This document shows positions 41,365 through 51,266 of a DNA stretch of 64,000 bases, piece after piece. The position numbers and the translations under genes are program-made. Source of the stretch: Rhodococcus sp. ARC_M5 (GTDB lineage Bacteria > Actinomycetota > Actinomycetes > Mycobacteriales > Mycobacteriaceae); the NCBI RefSeq assembly GCF_022810405.1, contig NZ_JALGQE010000008.1, forward strand, positions 186,001-250,000, in the 5' to 3' direction. The notes below the pieces were generated by a model that saw nothing but the letters and a program-made list of their open reading frames with translations, did not search any database and was not told the origin of the DNA. The stretch's first letter is position 1. Each line of letters starts with the position of its first letter.

Positions 41365-41948
41365 CAGAAAAAGACGGACCCGATCGCGTCGTACCCTCTC
41401 GAACTGCCGAGGAACTCGGACGAACCGAGAGAGCGGTGATGACCGAGCTGGACCCCGGCGCACGTGCCATGGTCGTGGCCGGGCTGGTGCTTGTCCTGCT
41501 GGTCACCTTCGCGCTACCGCACACCGGATCTGCCAGCGGATTCGATGTGCTCTCGGGCAGCGACGCAGCCGCGGCCGAATCGATCGCCCTCCCGTCGCGC
41601 GTCTTCGTCGTACTGGTGCTGACGTTCGGTGTGGTGATGTCGGTCCTCGCACTCGTCACCCGCATCTGGGCGCTGGCCTGGGCGGCCCTAGCAGGATGCG
41701 CAGTGTCGTCGGTGTACGGCATGCTGTCGATCTGGACACGCCAGACCGTGCCGGACACCCTGCAAGGTGCCGGGCCGGGAATCGGACTGATCATCGCGTG
41801 GCTCGCCGTCATCGCGCTCACGTTCCACTGGCTCAAAGCGGTGTGGAACAAGACCAACTCGCAGCTCGCCGCGCAGGAGCAGCGCCGTGTTGCCGCTGCG
41901 TCGGGCGAACCGAAACTGCGACTGTGGGACGGCCGCTCGACCCCGTAG
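41361..41948 (+). CDS. Four-helix membrane protein (Rv2732c-like)
   Basis: Conserved membrane protein of 195 residues with four hydrophobic segments (about 36-55, 77-97, 101-120 and 136-158) and a charged C terminus. An N-terminal polar part includes [19 protein letters not shown]. The ATG overlaps the miaB stop, as for Rv2732c in mycobacteria. Function is unknown. The long-conserved coupling to miaB is the main clue. Confidence 0.8.
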   Translation: MTEKDGPDRVVPSRTAEELGRTERAVMTELDPGARAMVVAGLVLVLLVTFALPHTGSASGFDVLSGSDAAAAESIALPSRVFVVLVLTFGVVMSVLALVTRIWALAWAALAGCAVSSVYGMLSIWTRQTVPDTLQGAGPGIGLIIAWLAVIALTFHWLKAVWNKTNSQLAAQEQRRVAAASGEPKLRLWDGRSTP

Positions 41949-41964
41949 GCCGAGCCGACCGTCC

Positions 41965-41978
41965 CCACTCACGAGTGG
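41965..41978. terminator. Weak hairpin between convergent genes
   Basis: CCACTC and GAGTGG with a 2-base loop lie between the Rv2732c-like and DUF349 genes. It is short and of uncertain strength. Confidence 0.3.
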
Positions 41979-41988
41979 AGCCGGCGAA

Positions 41989-43479
41989 TCACAACTCGTC
42001 GACGGCACTTTCTGCCGCGTCGGCCCACTCGCGCCACTGCTGTGCCTGTGCGAGTGCGCGTTCCGCGTCCTTCGTCTTGCCTGCTGCCGTGGCCTTCGCG
42101 GCCTGATCCTCGAACTGGGCGACCCGCTCGCGGAACTGAGCTGCGCGGGCGACCGCCTCGGGATCGGAACGACGCCACTGCGATTCCACTGCGTCGTGCA
42201 CGGACTTCTCGATCGCCCGCAATTTGCCCTCGAGGTCTTGCATCTTCTCCCGCGGAACCTTGCCGATCGCATCCCACTTGTCCTGTAGATCACGCAGTGC
42301 CGAGCGAGCGGCGTCGAGGTCCTTGCTCGGATCGATGTGAGTCTTGGCCAGCAGGGCCTCCTTGGCCTCGGCGTTGGCCTCGAACTCGGCATCCCTCTCG
42401 GATGCCGCGGCGTTGCGGGCAGAGAAGAACACGTCCTGTGCGGCCTTGAAGTTCTTCCACAGTGCGTCGTCGGCGTCGCGCGGGGCTCGGCCGGACGCTT
42501 TCCATTCCACCAGCAGATCGCGGAATGCGGCGGCGGTCGGGCCCCAATCCGTGGACGAGGACAGCGCTTTGGCCCGCTCGACCAGCTCTTCCTTGCGCGT
42601 CTTCGCGGCACCGCGCTCGCGGTCCAGATCGGCGAAGTGCGCGCCGCGACGACGATTGAAGTTCTCCCGGGCTTTCGAGTACCGCTTCCACAGGGCATCG
42701 TCGATCTTGCGGTCGACCCCGCGAATCGTCTTCCACTCGTCGAGGATTTCGCGCAGCCGATCTCCGGCCTGCTTCCACTGCGTCGACTCGCTGCCGATCT
42801 GCTCGGCTTCGGCCGCGAGCGCCTCCTTGCGTGCTGTGTGCTCGGCGCGTTCGAGTTCCTTCTCGTGCTTGGCCACGGCCGCTGCTGCATCCGAGTGTTC
42901 GACGACCGCGTCGAGTCGCCGAGCGAGCAGATCGAGGTCGCCGATCACTGCCGCAGTCGGCAGGCTCGCCAACAACGCCGACGCTGCGGCCTTGGTCTTC
43001 TTGGCGTCACCGGTGCCCGAGGTCAGGCGAGCTTCGAGCAGACCTACCTCGGTGGCGAGGTCGTCGTAGCGCCGACCGAAGTGCGCGAGCCCCTCGGCCG
43101 CGTCGCCGGCTTGCCAGGATCCGATCTGCCGCTCGCCGTCGGCGGTCTTCACCCAGGCGGTGCCGTCGTCGTCGACTCGGCCGAACTTGCTGGGATCGCT
43201 TGCCGGCGCAACCGTGGGAACGACGGTGGGAACGTGTGATGCAGTCGGGTGCGGCTTTGCTCCGGCCGAACCACCGGGACGAGGAGAGCCGGGACCGGGT
43301 ACCCCTGGCTTGGTTCCAGCACCCGGCTTGGGGCCGCCGCCGGGCTTGGGGCCGCCGCCGGGCTTGGGCCCCCCGCTCGGCTTGGGTCCGTCGGGATTCG
43401 ACGCCCCGGGAGTCCGGTCGGGCGCATCTGTCGATGCCGCCTCGGGGGCGGTGGGGGTGCCGGCGTTCGGGTCGGTCAT
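41989..43479 (-). CDS. DUF349 helical-repeat protein (Rv2731-like)
   Basis: Protein of 496 residues. Residues 1-75 are low complexity with PKPGGG-type repeats, then a short beta domain ([25 protein letters not shown]), then a long alpha-helical part with several DUF349 repeats, each holding a W-K-x-hydrophobic core ([40 protein letters not shown]). ATG 43479 has GAGGAA upstream. DUF349 proteins are suggested to bind nucleic acids or ribosomes, but this is not settled. It occupies the same place as Rv2731 between miaB and miaA. Confidence 0.82.
   Translation of the reverse strand: MTDPNAGTPTAPEAASTDAPDRTPGASNPDGPKPSGGPKPGGGPKPGGGPKPGAGTKPGVPGPGSPRPGGSAGAKPHPTASHVPTVVPTVAPASDPSKFGRVDDDGTAWVKTADGERQIGSWQAGDAAEGLAHFGRRYDDLATEVGLLEARLTSGTGDAKKTKAAASALLASLPTAAVIGDLDLLARRLDAVVEHSDAAAAVAKHEKELERAEHTARKEALAAEAEQIGSESTQWKQAGDRLREILDEWKTIRGVDRKIDDALWKRYSKARENFNRRRGAHFADLDRERGAAKTRKEELVERAKALSSSTDWGPTAAAFRDLLVEWKASGRAPRDADDALWKNFKAAQDVFFSARNAAASERDAEFEANAEAKEALLAKTHIDPSKDLDAARSALRDLQDKWDAIGKVPREKMQDLEGKLRAIEKSVHDAVESQWRRSDPEAVARAAQFRERVAQFEDQAAKATAAGKTKDAERALAQAQQWREWADAAESAVDEL
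43327..43380 (-). repeat. 18-bp tandem repeat coding PKPGGG
   Basis: Three consecutive 18-base units (two identical, one diverged) inside the DUF349 gene encode a Pro/Lys/Gly linker. Such repeats can change copy number by slippage without breaking the frame. Confidence 0.8.
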
Positions 43480-43618
43480 TGTTCCTCATCTCTGCCGCGC
43501 GTCACGGCTGCCTTCACTCGCGATCTGGACACCATTGAACTAGGTGACGACCGATCGGACCATTGAAACAGCTCAGACGACTCGAGGTGGACTCGTCCGG
43601 CCAAGTCGCGCCACCGAC

Positions 43619-43624
43619 TAGCGT
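43619..43624 (+). promoter_or_regulatory. -10 box (TAGCGT) of LigB-like gene
   Basis: TAGCGT ends 7 bases before GTG 43632. The ATG at 43626 is only 1 base away and would lie before the transcription start. Confidence 0.45.
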
Positions 43625-43631
43625 GATGCTC

Positions 43632-44354
43632 GTGTTCCGTGTCGCGGCCCTGGTGCCCACTCCGCCGTTGCTGATCCCCGAGCTGACGGGTGCCGGCGCG
43701 GCCGAGACGGCCGATCTTCGAGCCGCCGCCGTAGACGCGATGACGCGACTGACGTCGGTGGCCGACCGATGGCTCGCCCTCGGCGTCGATCACACCAGGG
43801 CGACATACGGCGACAGCACGATCGGTACTGTGCGCGGCTTCGGAGTCGACGTGGTGGTGAGTCTGTCCGGCGGCACCGCGCCGACTGCGCCGGATCCGGA
43901 CCTACCGCTGGCCGTTCTGATCGCCGGGTGGCTGCGCGGGGTGGCTGCACCCGACGATGCGATCGAGGTCCGCACGATCCCGACCGATGCGAGCGCCGAG
44001 TGGTGCGCCGAGTTCGGTGAAGAACTGCGCCGGGAGCTCGACGCTTCGGCGGAGAGCTGGGGCGTTCTGGTGCTGGCGGACGGGGCCAACACCTTGACTC
44101 GGAAAGCTCCTGGGTCGTTCGACGAGCGGGCCGAGGAGGTCCAGACGCGGGTCGACGATGCCCTCGCGACGGCCGACATCGATGTATTGGCAGGTCTGGA
44201 TCCGGATCTGTGCGCATCACTCGGCGTCGGCGGCAGAGCGGCGTGGCAGGTACTGGCTGCGCTCGAGGGAACCGGTACGGCAACGGCGACGGAGCTCTAC
44301 CGAGGTGCGCCCTTCGGCGTCGGGTACTTCGTGGGAACCTGGACTCGTGACTGA
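43632..44354 (+). CDS. LigB-like class III extradiol dioxygenase-fold protein (Rv2728c-like)
   Basis: Protein of 240 residues with the fold of class III extradiol dioxygenase B subunits: [17 protein letters not shown] near the start and [29 protein letters not shown] later. The usual metal histidines are not all visible, so catalysis is doubtful. GTG 43632 is chosen from the -10 box; ATG 43626 is the alternative, and the frame to 43563 is not used. It overlaps miaA by 8 bases, as for Rv2728c beside miaA, so it belongs to the miaA-dapF transcript. Confidence 0.76.
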   Translation: MFRVAALVPTPPLLIPELTGAGAAETADLRAAAVDAMTRLTSVADRWLALGVDHTRATYGDSTIGTVRGFGVDVVVSLSGGTAPTAPDPDLPLAVLIAGWLRGVAAPDDAIEVRTIPTDASAEWCAEFGEELRRELDASAESWGVLVLADGANTLTRKAPGSFDERAEEVQTRVDDALATADIDVLAGLDPDLCASLGVGGRAAWQVLAALEGTGTATATELYRGAPFGVGYFVGTWTRD

Positions 44355-45276
44355 CAGGGCGGGCGATTCGGCCACCGCACCCATCGCGGTGATCGGGCCG
44401 ACGGCTGCGGGCAAATCCGATCTGGCCCTCGATCTGGCCGAGGAACTCGGCGGAGAAATCGTCAACATCGATGCGATGCAGCAGTACCGGGGCATGGACA
44501 TCGGGACCGCGAAACTGACCGTCGCGGAGCGACGGGGGATTCCACACCATCAACTCGATGTGCTCGAGGTCACCGAGATCGCGACCGTTGCGCGCTACCA
44601 AGCAGCTGCCGTCGCCGACGTCGAGGACATCCGATCCCGGGGGCTGCGGCCGATCATCGTCGGCGGATCGATGATGTACGTGCAGTCGCTGCTCGACGAG
44701 TGGGCCTTTCCCGCCACCGACCCCGTCGTCCGTGCGAAGTGGGAAGCAGTCCTCGAACGTGACGGTGTCGAGGAGATCCATCGCGCGTTGACGGACGCCG
44801 ATCCGGAAGCTGCCGCGTCGATCCTGCCCACCGACGGTCGTCGGATGGTCCGAGCCCTCGAGGTGGTGGAGCTGACCGGGCAGCCGTTCGCGGCGTCCGC
44901 CCCGAAGATCGGTGCACCGCGCTGGGGCACGGTTGTGCTCGGAGTCGACCGCGACACGTCCGAACTGGACGAGCGGATCGCCGAGCGCACTCGGCAGATG
45001 TTCGAGACCGGCTTGATCGACGAGGTGCAGGGTCTGCTCGCGTCGGGGCTGCGGGACGGTGTCACCGCGTCACGGGCGATCGGGTACGCACAGGCTCTCG
45101 ATGTCCTGGCAGGGGAGTACGACATCGAGCACGCCCGCGAGCGCACCTTCATCGGAACCAGGCGCTACGTGCGACGCCAAAGATCCTGGTTTCGCCGTGA
45201 CGAGCGCGTCCGTTGGCTCGACGGGGCGTCGCCGACGCTGAACTCGGACGCCCTGACCGCACTCGACCCCCAGTAG
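44347..45276 (+). CDS. miaA: tRNA dimethylallyltransferase
   Basis: MiaA of 309 residues. It transfers the isopentenyl group from DMAPP to A37 of tRNAs reading UNN codons. The phosphate-binding loop is GPTAAGKS (17-24). [19 protein letters not shown] contacts the t[13 protein letters not shown] follows, and the C terminus has [18 protein letters not shown] 44347 overlaps the previous gene by 8 bases. MiaB, which modifies the same base, is 3 kb upstream. dapF follows after 9 bases but also has its own promoter. Confidence 0.95.
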   Translation: MTDRAGDSATAPIAVIGPTAAGKSDLALDLAEELGGEIVNIDAMQQYRGMDIGTAKLTVAERRGIPHHQLDVLEVTEIATVARYQAAAVADVEDIRSRGLRPIIVGGSMMYVQSLLDEWAFPATDPVVRAKWEAVLERDGVEEIHRALTDADPEAAASILPTDGRRMVRALEVVELTGQPFAASAPKIGAPRWGTVVLGVDRDTSELDERIAERTRQMFETGLIDEVQGLLASGLRDGVTASRAIGYAQALDVLAGEYDIEHARERTFIGTRRYVRRQRSWFRRDERVRWLDGASPTLNSDALTALDPQ

Positions 45277-45279
45277 ACT
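45274..45279 (+). promoter_or_regulatory. -10 box (TAGACT), leaderless promoter of dapF
   Basis: TAGACT overlaps the miaA stop (TAG 45274-45276) and ends 6 bases before ATG 45286. Confidence 0.58.
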
Positions 45280-45285
45280 CGAGCA

Positions 45286-46155
45286 ATGGAATTCGCCAAG
45301 GGCCACGGAACCGAGAACGACTTCGTCGTACTGCCGGATCCGGCAGCCGAGCTCGAACTCACCAGGTCGGCGGTCTCGGTGTTGTGCGATCGACGCCAGG
45401 GCCTCGGTGCCGACGGCATCTTGCGCGTCGCCCGGGCCGGTGTGCTCAGGGACGCAGGCGTGCTCGATCGAATCCCGTCGGGGGTCGAGCCCGAAGACTG
45501 GTTCATGGATTACCGCAACGGTGACGGCACCATCGCCGAGATGTGCGGAAACGGCGTTCGGGTGTTCGCGCACTACCTGCGGGTGCACGACCTCGAACAG
45601 CGTGACCAGTTCGTGGTGGGCTCACGGGCCGGTGCGCGGGCGGTGACGGTGCATTCGTTCGACGACACCGACGCCGATGTCACCGTCGCGATGGGGGACG
45701 TCACGCTGATGGGGTCGAGCTCGACCACCATTGCGGGCGGCTCGTACGACGGCGTCGGAATCGACGTCGGGAATCCGCACCTGGCCTGCGTCGACGGTGC
45801 GTTGACGCGTGCATCTCTCGGCGCTCTCGACTTCTCCGCCCCGCCGACGCTGGACGCCGAGTTCTTTCCCCACGGTGCGAACGTCGAGATCCTGACGAGG
45901 CTCGACGACGGAGCCGTCGAGATGCGCGTGTTCGAGCGCGGGGTCGGTGAGACGCGATCGTGCGGCACCGGGACCGTCGCCGCGGCCGCAGCCGCGCTGT
46001 CGTACGAGGGCCTCGAGACCGGGGAGGTGAGCGTCGGTGTGCTCGGCGGTCGGGTGCGTGTGGCCATCGATCACGTCGGTGCCACTCTGCGCGGACCGTC
46101 GGTGCTGCTGGCGCGCGGCGAGATCGACGATCGCTGGCTGAAAGCTCGATCCTGA
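45286..46155 (+). CDS. dapF: Diaminopimelate epimerase
   Basis: DapF of 289 residues. It converts LL- to meso-diaminopimelate by a two-base mechanism with Cys87 ([13 protein letters not shown]) and Cys226 ([13 protein letters not shown]). The two-fold pseudo-symmetric domains and the opening [14 protein letters not shown] are typical. It has a leaderless promoter overlapping the end of miaA, and hflX follows. It is the third diaminopimelate gene in the window. Confidence 0.96.
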   Translation: MEFAKGHGTENDFVVLPDPAAELELTRSAVSVLCDRRQGLGADGILRVARAGVLRDAGVLDRIPSGVEPEDWFMDYRNGDGTIAEMCGNGVRVFAHYLRVHDLEQRDQFVVGSRAGARAVTVHSFDDTDADVTVAMGDVTLMGSSSTTIAGGSYDGVGIDVGNPHLACVDGALTRASLGALDFSAPPTLDAEFFPHGANVEILTRLDDGAVEMRVFERGVGETRSCGTGTVAAAAAALSYEGLETGEVSVGVLGGRVRVAIDHVGATLRGPSVLLARGEIDDRWLKARS

Positions 46156-46234
46156 CGATCGCCACGGGCCCGGGATCCGCGTCGACCGAAACCCGCGTGC
46201 ATACGCTGGGGTTTTCGTGGATCATGGATGTCGT

Positions 46235-47785
46235 ATGACGAACTCACATGAAACATCCCCTGCGGGCGAACCGGTCGACGACAGTCGCGACGATCTCGAC
46301 GGTGCTCCCGATACCGAATCCGCGTGGACTCGCGAAGAGTCCGACGCATGGTCGAGACGGCTGGCTCGGTCTCCCCTCAACGACGAGAACTCCCCGTCCT
46401 CAGGCGACATGCAGCTCGAAGACCGCACCGCGCTGCGCCGAGTGGCCGGACTGTCCACCGAGCTCACCGATGTCACCGAGGTCGAGTACCGGCAGCTGCG
46501 CCTCGAGCGTGTCGTATTGGTCGGAGTGTGGACCACCGGCACGGCCGCGCAGGCCGAGTCCAGCATGACCGAGCTGGCTGCACTGGCCGAGACCGCCGGC
46601 TCGGAGGTGCTCGAAGCGCTGATGCAACGACGCGACAAGCCCGATGCCGCGACGTACATCGGTTCCGGTAAGGCCAAGGAGGTGCGCGACATCGTCCTCG
46701 CGACCGGTGCCGACACCGTGATCTGCGACGGTGAACTGACGCCTGCTCAGCTCAATGCGCTGGAGAAGGTCGTCAAGGTCAAGGTCATCGACCGCACCGC
46801 GCTGATCCTCGACATCTTCGCCCAGCACGCGACCTCGCGAGAAGGCAAGGCGCAGGTCGCGTTCGCGCAGATGGAATACATGTTGCCCAGGCTTCGCGGC
46901 TGGGGCGAATCCATGTCGCGGCAGGCCGGTGGCCGTGCGGGCAGCAACGGCGGCGTGGGTCTGCGTGGACCGGGTGAGACGAAGATCGAGACCGACCGTC
47001 GACGCATCCGCGAGCGGATGGCCAAGCTGCGCCGCGAGATCAAGGGCATGAAGCAGGCCCGCGACACCAAACGCGAACAGCGCCTCAGCGGCACGGTGCC
47101 GTCCATCGCGATCGTGGGATACACGAACGCAGGCAAGTCCAGTCTGTTGAACGCGTTGACCGGATCCGGTGTGTTGGTTCAGAACGCACTGTTCGCCACT
47201 CTCGACCCCACCACACGCAAGTCGACGCTCGAGGACGGTCGCGAGATCGTGCTGACCGACACCGTCGGCTTCGTTCGCCATCTGCCGACTCAGCTGGTCG
47301 AAGCGTTCCGCTCGACGCTGGAAGAGGTCACAGACGCAGATCTGTTGCTGCACGTGGTCGATGGCTCGGACCCTCTGCCGATCGATCAGATCAAGGCCGT
47401 GCGCGAGGTGATCACCGAGGTGGTTCGCGAGCAGGATGCGAAGATGCCGCCGGAGCTGTTGGTGGTCAACAAGATCGACGCCGCCGATCCGGTGCAGCTG
47501 ACCCAGCTTCGTGGATTGCTCGACGGCGCGCGGTTCGTCTCCGCCAAGACGGGCGAGGGAATCGACGCACTGCGAGATCACTTGGCCGAGATCCTCTCCG
47601 AGCCGGATGTGCTGGTCGATGTCCTCGTGCCGTACACCCGTGGTGATCTGGTGGCCAGGATCCATACCGACGGCCGGATCGTGCAGTCCACCCACGAGGA
47701 AGAGGGGACGCGCGTCGAAGCGCGGGTGCCGCAGTCTCTCGCGGCGGCTCTCGTCGAGTTCACCGCGACCGTTCCCAGCGCCTGA
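46235..47785 (+). CDS. hflX: GTPase HflX
   Basis: Ribosome-associated GTPase of 516 residues. The N-terminal HflX domain includes RRDKPDAATYIGSGKAKE and CDGELTPAQLNALEK. A glycine-rich loop (GGRAGSNGGVGLRGPGETKIE) and a coiled linker lead to the G domain with GYTNAGKSSLLNAL (G1), DPTTRK, DTVGFV (G3) and NKID (G4). It splits stalled ribosomes after stress. ATG 46235 is preferred; GTG 46217 would add six residues. A TACGCT box at 46202-46207 may drive it. Its position after dapF matches mycobacteria. Confidence 0.95.
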   Translation: MTNSHETSPAGEPVDDSRDDLDGAPDTESAWTREESDAWSRRLARSPLNDENSPSSGDMQLEDRTALRRVAGLSTELTDVTEVEYRQLRLERVVLVGVWTTGTAAQAESSMTELAALAETAGSEVLEALMQRRDKPDAATYIGSGKAKEVRDIVLATGADTVICDGELTPAQLNALEKVVKVKVIDRTALILDIFAQHATSREGKAQVAFAQMEYMLPRLRGWGESMSRQAGGRAGSNGGVGLRGPGETKIETDRRRIRERMAKLRREIKGMKQARDTKREQRLSGTVPSIAIVGYTNAGKSSLLNALTGSGVLVQNALFATLDPTTRKSTLEDGREIVLTDTVGFVRHLPTQLVEAFRSTLEEVTDADLLLHVVDGSDPLPIDQIKAVREVITEVVREQDAKMPPELLVVNKIDAADPVQLTQLRGLLDGARFVSAKTGEGIDALRDHLAEILSEPDVLVDVLVPYTRGDLVARIHTDGRIVQSTHEEEGTRVEARVPQSLAAALVEFTATVPSA

Positions 47786-47790
47786 TATTC

Positions 47791-48867
47791 GTGGTGCCGC
47801 GGCTGGTGGTGTGCGGAGCAGCTGCGGTCGCCACGACGATCGTCTTCTCGGGAACTGCTTTTGCCGCGCCGATCGAAACCGTAACGTATTGTCGCCCAAC
47901 CGATCCGAATCTCGCCGAACTGTCGGGGTTGACGTCGATGGACGGGGTTCTCTACGCGATCGGAGACAGTGGGGCCGACGATCGAGTCGCTGAGCTCGAT
48001 GCGGACTGTGCGGTCGAGCGATGGATCGACGTGCCCGTCGACCCGTACGACGTCGAGGACCTTTCCTCCTACGACGGCTCGCTGTGGTTGGCCGACATCG
48101 GCGACAACCAGATGCGTCGTGACACAGTGGCATTGACGCGGATGGACCCGACGACGGGTGCGGGCGAACTGTATCGACTGACCTATCCCGACGGCGCGCA
48201 CGACGCCGAGACGCTACTGATCGAGCCCGGTGGTAGGCCGGTGATCGTCACCAAGGAACTTTCGGGCGTGAGCGGGGTGTACGTACCTGCCGGCGACGAA
48301 TCCGTCAACGATCTGGACAGCCCTGGGCCGACGCCGATGCGCAAGGTCGGCGATATGGCGTTCACCGCCACCGACACGGTCGGTGGGCCGCCGTTCGTCA
48401 TCGGATCGATTCTGGCGACCGGGGGAGCGGTGAGCGGTGACGTGGCCGCGGTGCGCACGTACACCGATGCGTACCTGTTCCGTTCGGCAGACGGGGACTT
48501 CGCGTCGGCGTTGGTCGATCCGGCAGCTCCTCGCGCCGTAATGCCGTTGCCCGATCAGCCACAGGGGGAGGCACTGGTCTTCACCGACGACGGTTCGTTG
48601 CTCATCGCATCCGAGGCAGGATTCGGGCCCGCGGAGTCCACGCTTCCGCCCATTCTGAGGATCCCCGACGCAGTATCGCTGGACACGTCCACGCCCGAAC
48701 CTGCTGCGGTGGACCCGGTATCGCCGACCGTCGCTCCCGAGCGGCCGGCACAGACGCCGACAGCGACGGACTCGGAATGGGAATTCCGAGCGGCCGTCGC
48801 TGTCGGGGTGGTGCTAATCGCCGGAGCGGTGGGATTCACCGTCCGGCGATCGAGGCGCTCTCGCTAG
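47791..48867 (+). CDS. Secreted, membrane-anchored beta-propeller-like protein
   Basis: Protein of 358 residues. The signal peptide (about 1-26, ending FSGTAFAA) is followed by an extracellular domain with strand repeats such as LSGLTSMDGVLYAIGDSGADD, SSYDGSLWLADIGDNQMRRD and EALVFTDDGSLLIASEAG, suggesting an incomplete beta-propeller or esterase-like repeat fold. A Pro/Thr linker, one membrane helix (AVAVGVVLIAGAVGFTV) and a basic RRSRRSR tail close it. GTG 47791 is 5 bases after hflX; GTG 47794 is equally possible. Function is unknown. It probably faces the cell envelope. Confidence 0.75.
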   Translation: MVPRLVVCGAAAVATTIVFSGTAFAAPIETVTYCRPTDPNLAELSGLTSMDGVLYAIGDSGADDRVAELDADCAVERWIDVPVDPYDVEDLSSYDGSLWLADIGDNQMRRDTVALTRMDPTTGAGELYRLTYPDGAHDAETLLIEPGGRPVIVTKELSGVSGVYVPAGDESVNDLDSPGPTPMRKVGDMAFTATDTVGGPPFVIGSILATGGAVSGDVAAVRTYTDAYLFRSADGDFASALVDPAAPRAVMPLPDQPQGEALVFTDDGSLLIASEAGFGPAESTLPPILRIPDAVSLDTSTPEPAAVDPVSPTVAPERPAQTPTATDSEWEFRAAVAVGVVLIAGAVGFTVRRSRRSR

Positions 48868-48884
48868 GCGCGTGGACTATGCGT

Positions 48885-48903
48885 CGCAGGAGTGGAGCCT
48901 GCG
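48885..48903. terminator. Weak hairpin between convergent genes
   Basis: CGCAGG and CCTGCG around a 7-base loop lie between the secreted-protein gene and ptsH. It has no T run and only a short stem. Confidence 0.3.
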
Positions 48904-48910
48904 GAACGAC

Positions 48911-49168
48911 TTATGCGTCGAGGTCTGCTTCGACGAGTGCGACGACCTTGTCGAGTGCTGCCTGGTCGTCGCTGGTGACGGTGACTTCGGTGCCCTTGGT
49001 GGCTCCGAGCGTCATGATCATCAGGGCCGAACCTGCGTCCACCGGCTCCGAGTCGGCTACTGCGAGGGTGACGTCCACGCCGGCTTCGGCGACGGCGTCG
49101 GCGATCAGTGCTGCGGGACGAGCGTGCAGACCGATCGAGGATCCGACGGCGACTGTGGTGCTGGGCAT
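48911..49168 (-). CDS. ptsH: HPr phosphocarrier protein
   Basis: HPr of 85 residues. His15 in IGLHARPAA accepts phosphate from enzyme I and passes it to FruA. The MIMTLGATKGTEVTV region forms the second helix contact; a regulatory HPr-kinase system is not expected in actinobacteria. ATG 49168 has AAGGAG upstream. It is the last gene of the fruR-fruK-fruA-ptsH operon, 43 bases after fruA. Confidence 0.94.
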   Translation of the reverse strand: MPSTTVAVGSSIGLHARPAALIADAVAEAGVDVTLAVADSEPVDAGSALMIMTLGATKGTEVTVTSDDQAALDKVVALVEADLDA

Positions 49169-49211
49169 GTGGTGCTCCTTCGTAGTGGGGTTGTTGCGAT
49201 CGTAGCGAGTG

Positions 49212-51257
49212 TCAGACGGTGACGGGTGTGCGATCGAGCTCCGCGTCCGACAGAGCGTTCTTGCCCTTGACGAACTGCTTGGCCGCGACGACGAGGAACG
49301 CCGAGACGATGGTGCCGACGGCCAGAGACACGATGAACCACAGGATGTTTCCGATGGCGAAGAATACGAAGATGCCGCCGTGGGGTGCGCTGAGGGTGAC
49401 GTCGAACGCCATGATCATGGCACCGGTGACTGCACCGCCGGCCATCATCGAGGGGATGACGCGGAACGGATCGGCCGCTGCGAACGGAATTGCGCCCTCG
49501 GAGATGAATGCAGCACCCAGGAACCATGCAGCCTTGCCGTTCTCGCGCTCGGCCTCGGTGAACAGGCGTGCGCGAACGGTCGAAGCGAGAGCCATGGCCA
49601 GTGGCGGCACCATTCCGGCGGCCATGACGGCGGCCATGATGCGCAGTGATGCGGTATCGGTGACCGAGAGGCCCGCGGTGGCGAATGCATAGGCTGCCTT
49701 GTTGACCGGTCCACCGAGGTCGAAGCACATCATCAGGCCGAGAATGATGCCGAGGATGATGACCGAGGAACCGCTGAGTCCGTTGAGCCAGTCCGTGAGT
49801 CCACTGGTGATCGCGGCGAGTGGCTTGCCGAGCAGCAGGAACATGATCGCGCCGACGATGAGGGTGGCGAACAGCGGAATGATGACGACGGGCATGAGGC
49901 CGCGCAGAACTGTGGGGATCTTCCACTTGCTGATCCACAGTGCGACGAAGCCGGCGATCAGGCCACCGACGAGACCGCCGATGAAGCCTGCACCCACCAG
50001 AACGGCCACCGCGCCTGCGGTGAATCCTGGTGCCAGACCGGGTCTGTCGGCAATGGCATAGGAAATGTAGCCGGCCAGCGCGGGCACCAGGAAGCTGAAG
50101 GACAGCGCGCCGATCTGGAAGAGCACGGCACCGAGGTAGGCGGCGATTCCACCTTCGGGCAGCGAGGTGATGGAGTTGTTGACGACGATGTCCTCGGCAA
50201 CATCCTTGATTTCGTATCCGCCGAGCAGGAAGCCCAGGGCGATCAGCAGACCGCCGGCGGCGACGAACGGGATCATGTAGCTGACGCCGGTCAGCAGGAT
50301 CTGGCGGATGCGGGTGCCCCAGCCGAGTTCACCTGCGGACTCGTTCGAGCCGGCCGCCACTGCGGTACCGCCGACGCGAGCTGCGTCCGGGTTCAGTGCA
50401 GCGCGAAGAGCTTCGGTGAGCATGACGTCGGGTTCGTTGATGGCTCGCTTGACGCCCGAGGAGATGACGGGCTTGCCGGCGAAACGCTCGCGGCCCTTGA
50501 CTCCCACATCGGTGGCGAAGATGACGGCTTCGGCTCCGGCGATGATCGAGGGGTCCAACGGCGTGCTGCCGCTCGAGCCCTGGGTCTCGACGTGAACCGT
50601 GACTCCGGCACGCTCACCGGCTGCGACGAGTGAATCGGCAGCCATGTAGGTGTGCGCAATCCCGGTGGGGCAGGCGGTGACTGCGACGATGTGCTTGGGG
50701 GCAGTGGTCTCGGCCGGGGTGGCGGCCGCGCTGTGCTTGGCGGTCGACACCGGGGCAGCAGCAGGGGTCGTAGCGGCCGGCTTGGCGGCAGGGTTGATGA
50801 CACCGTCGACGAGAGTGACGATCTCGGCAGCCGAGGACGCGTTGCGCAGGGAGGTGACGAACTCCGGCTTGACCAGCGCGCGCGCCAGGCTGGAGAGCAA
50901 CTTCATGTGGGCCGAGCCGGCACCGGCAGGCGCTGCGATGAGGAAGACGAGGTCGGCGGGGCCGTCGGGGGCACCGAAATCGACCTTGGGGTTCAGCCGG
51001 GCGAATCCGAGGGAGGCCGAGGTGACCGCTTCGGAGCGGCAGTGCGGGATGGCGATCCCGCCGGGCAGGCCGGTCGCCGACTGTGCTTCGCGGGCCAGAG
51101 CGGCGTCGCGCAGAGCATCGGTCTCGGTTGCGCGACCCGCGGAAGCCAGAACGCCTGCGAGGCGCTCGATGACAGCTTCCTTGGATTCGCCGAGATCGGC
51201 GTCGAGGAGGATCAGATCCTCGGCGATGATCTGCTGATCTTCGGTGGGGGTGGACAT
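49212..51257 (-). CDS. fruA: PTS fructose transporter subunit IIABC
   Basis: Fused fructose permease of 681 residues in the order EIIA-EIIB-EIIC. EIIA carries the phospho-acceptor His72 (IAIPHCRSEA). An Ala/Pro/Thr linker (about 157-187) leads to EIIB with Cys196 (VTACPTGIAHTYMAA). EIIC has about nine membrane segments and ends QFVKGKNALSDAELDRTPVTV. It imports fructose as fructose 1-phosphate, the substrate of FruK encoded just upstream. ATG 51257 has GGAG nearby. Confidence 0.95.
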   Translation of the reverse strand: MSTPTEDQQIIAEDLILLDADLGESKEAVIERLAGVLASAGRATETDALRDAALAREAQSATGLPGGIAIPHCRSEAVTSASLGFARLNPKVDFGAPDGPADLVFLIAAPAGAGSAHMKLLSSLARALVKPEFVTSLRNASSAAEIVTLVDGVINPAAKPAATTPAAAPVSTAKHSAAATPAETTAPKHIVAVTACPTGIAHTYMAADSLVAAGERAGVTVHVETQGSSGSTPLDPSIIAGAEAVIFATDVGVKGRERFAGKPVISSGVKRAINEPDVMLTEALRAALNPDAARVGGTAVAAGSNESAGELGWGTRIRQILLTGVSYMIPFVAAGGLLIALGFLLGGYEIKDVAEDIVVNNSITSLPEGGIAAYLGAVLFQIGALSFSFLVPALAGYISYAIADRPGLAPGFTAGAVAVLVGAGFIGGLVGGLIAGFVALWISKWKIPTVLRGLMPVVIIPLFATLIVGAIMFLLLGKPLAAITSGLTDWLNGLSGSSVIILGIILGLMMCFDLGGPVNKAAYAFATAGLSVTDTASLRIMAAVMAAGMVPPLAMALASTVRARLFTEAERENGKAAWFLGAAFISEGAIPFAAADPFRVIPSMMAGGAVTGAMIMAFDVTLSAPHGGIFVFFAIGNILWFIVSLAVGTIVSAFLVVAAKQFVKGKNALSDAELDRTPVTV

Positions 51258-51266
51258 TGCAGACTC

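Noticed and set aside
43327-43380. Short direct repeats considered as a CRISPR fragment
   Set aside because: The units are adjacent without spacers and lie in frame within a coding region.
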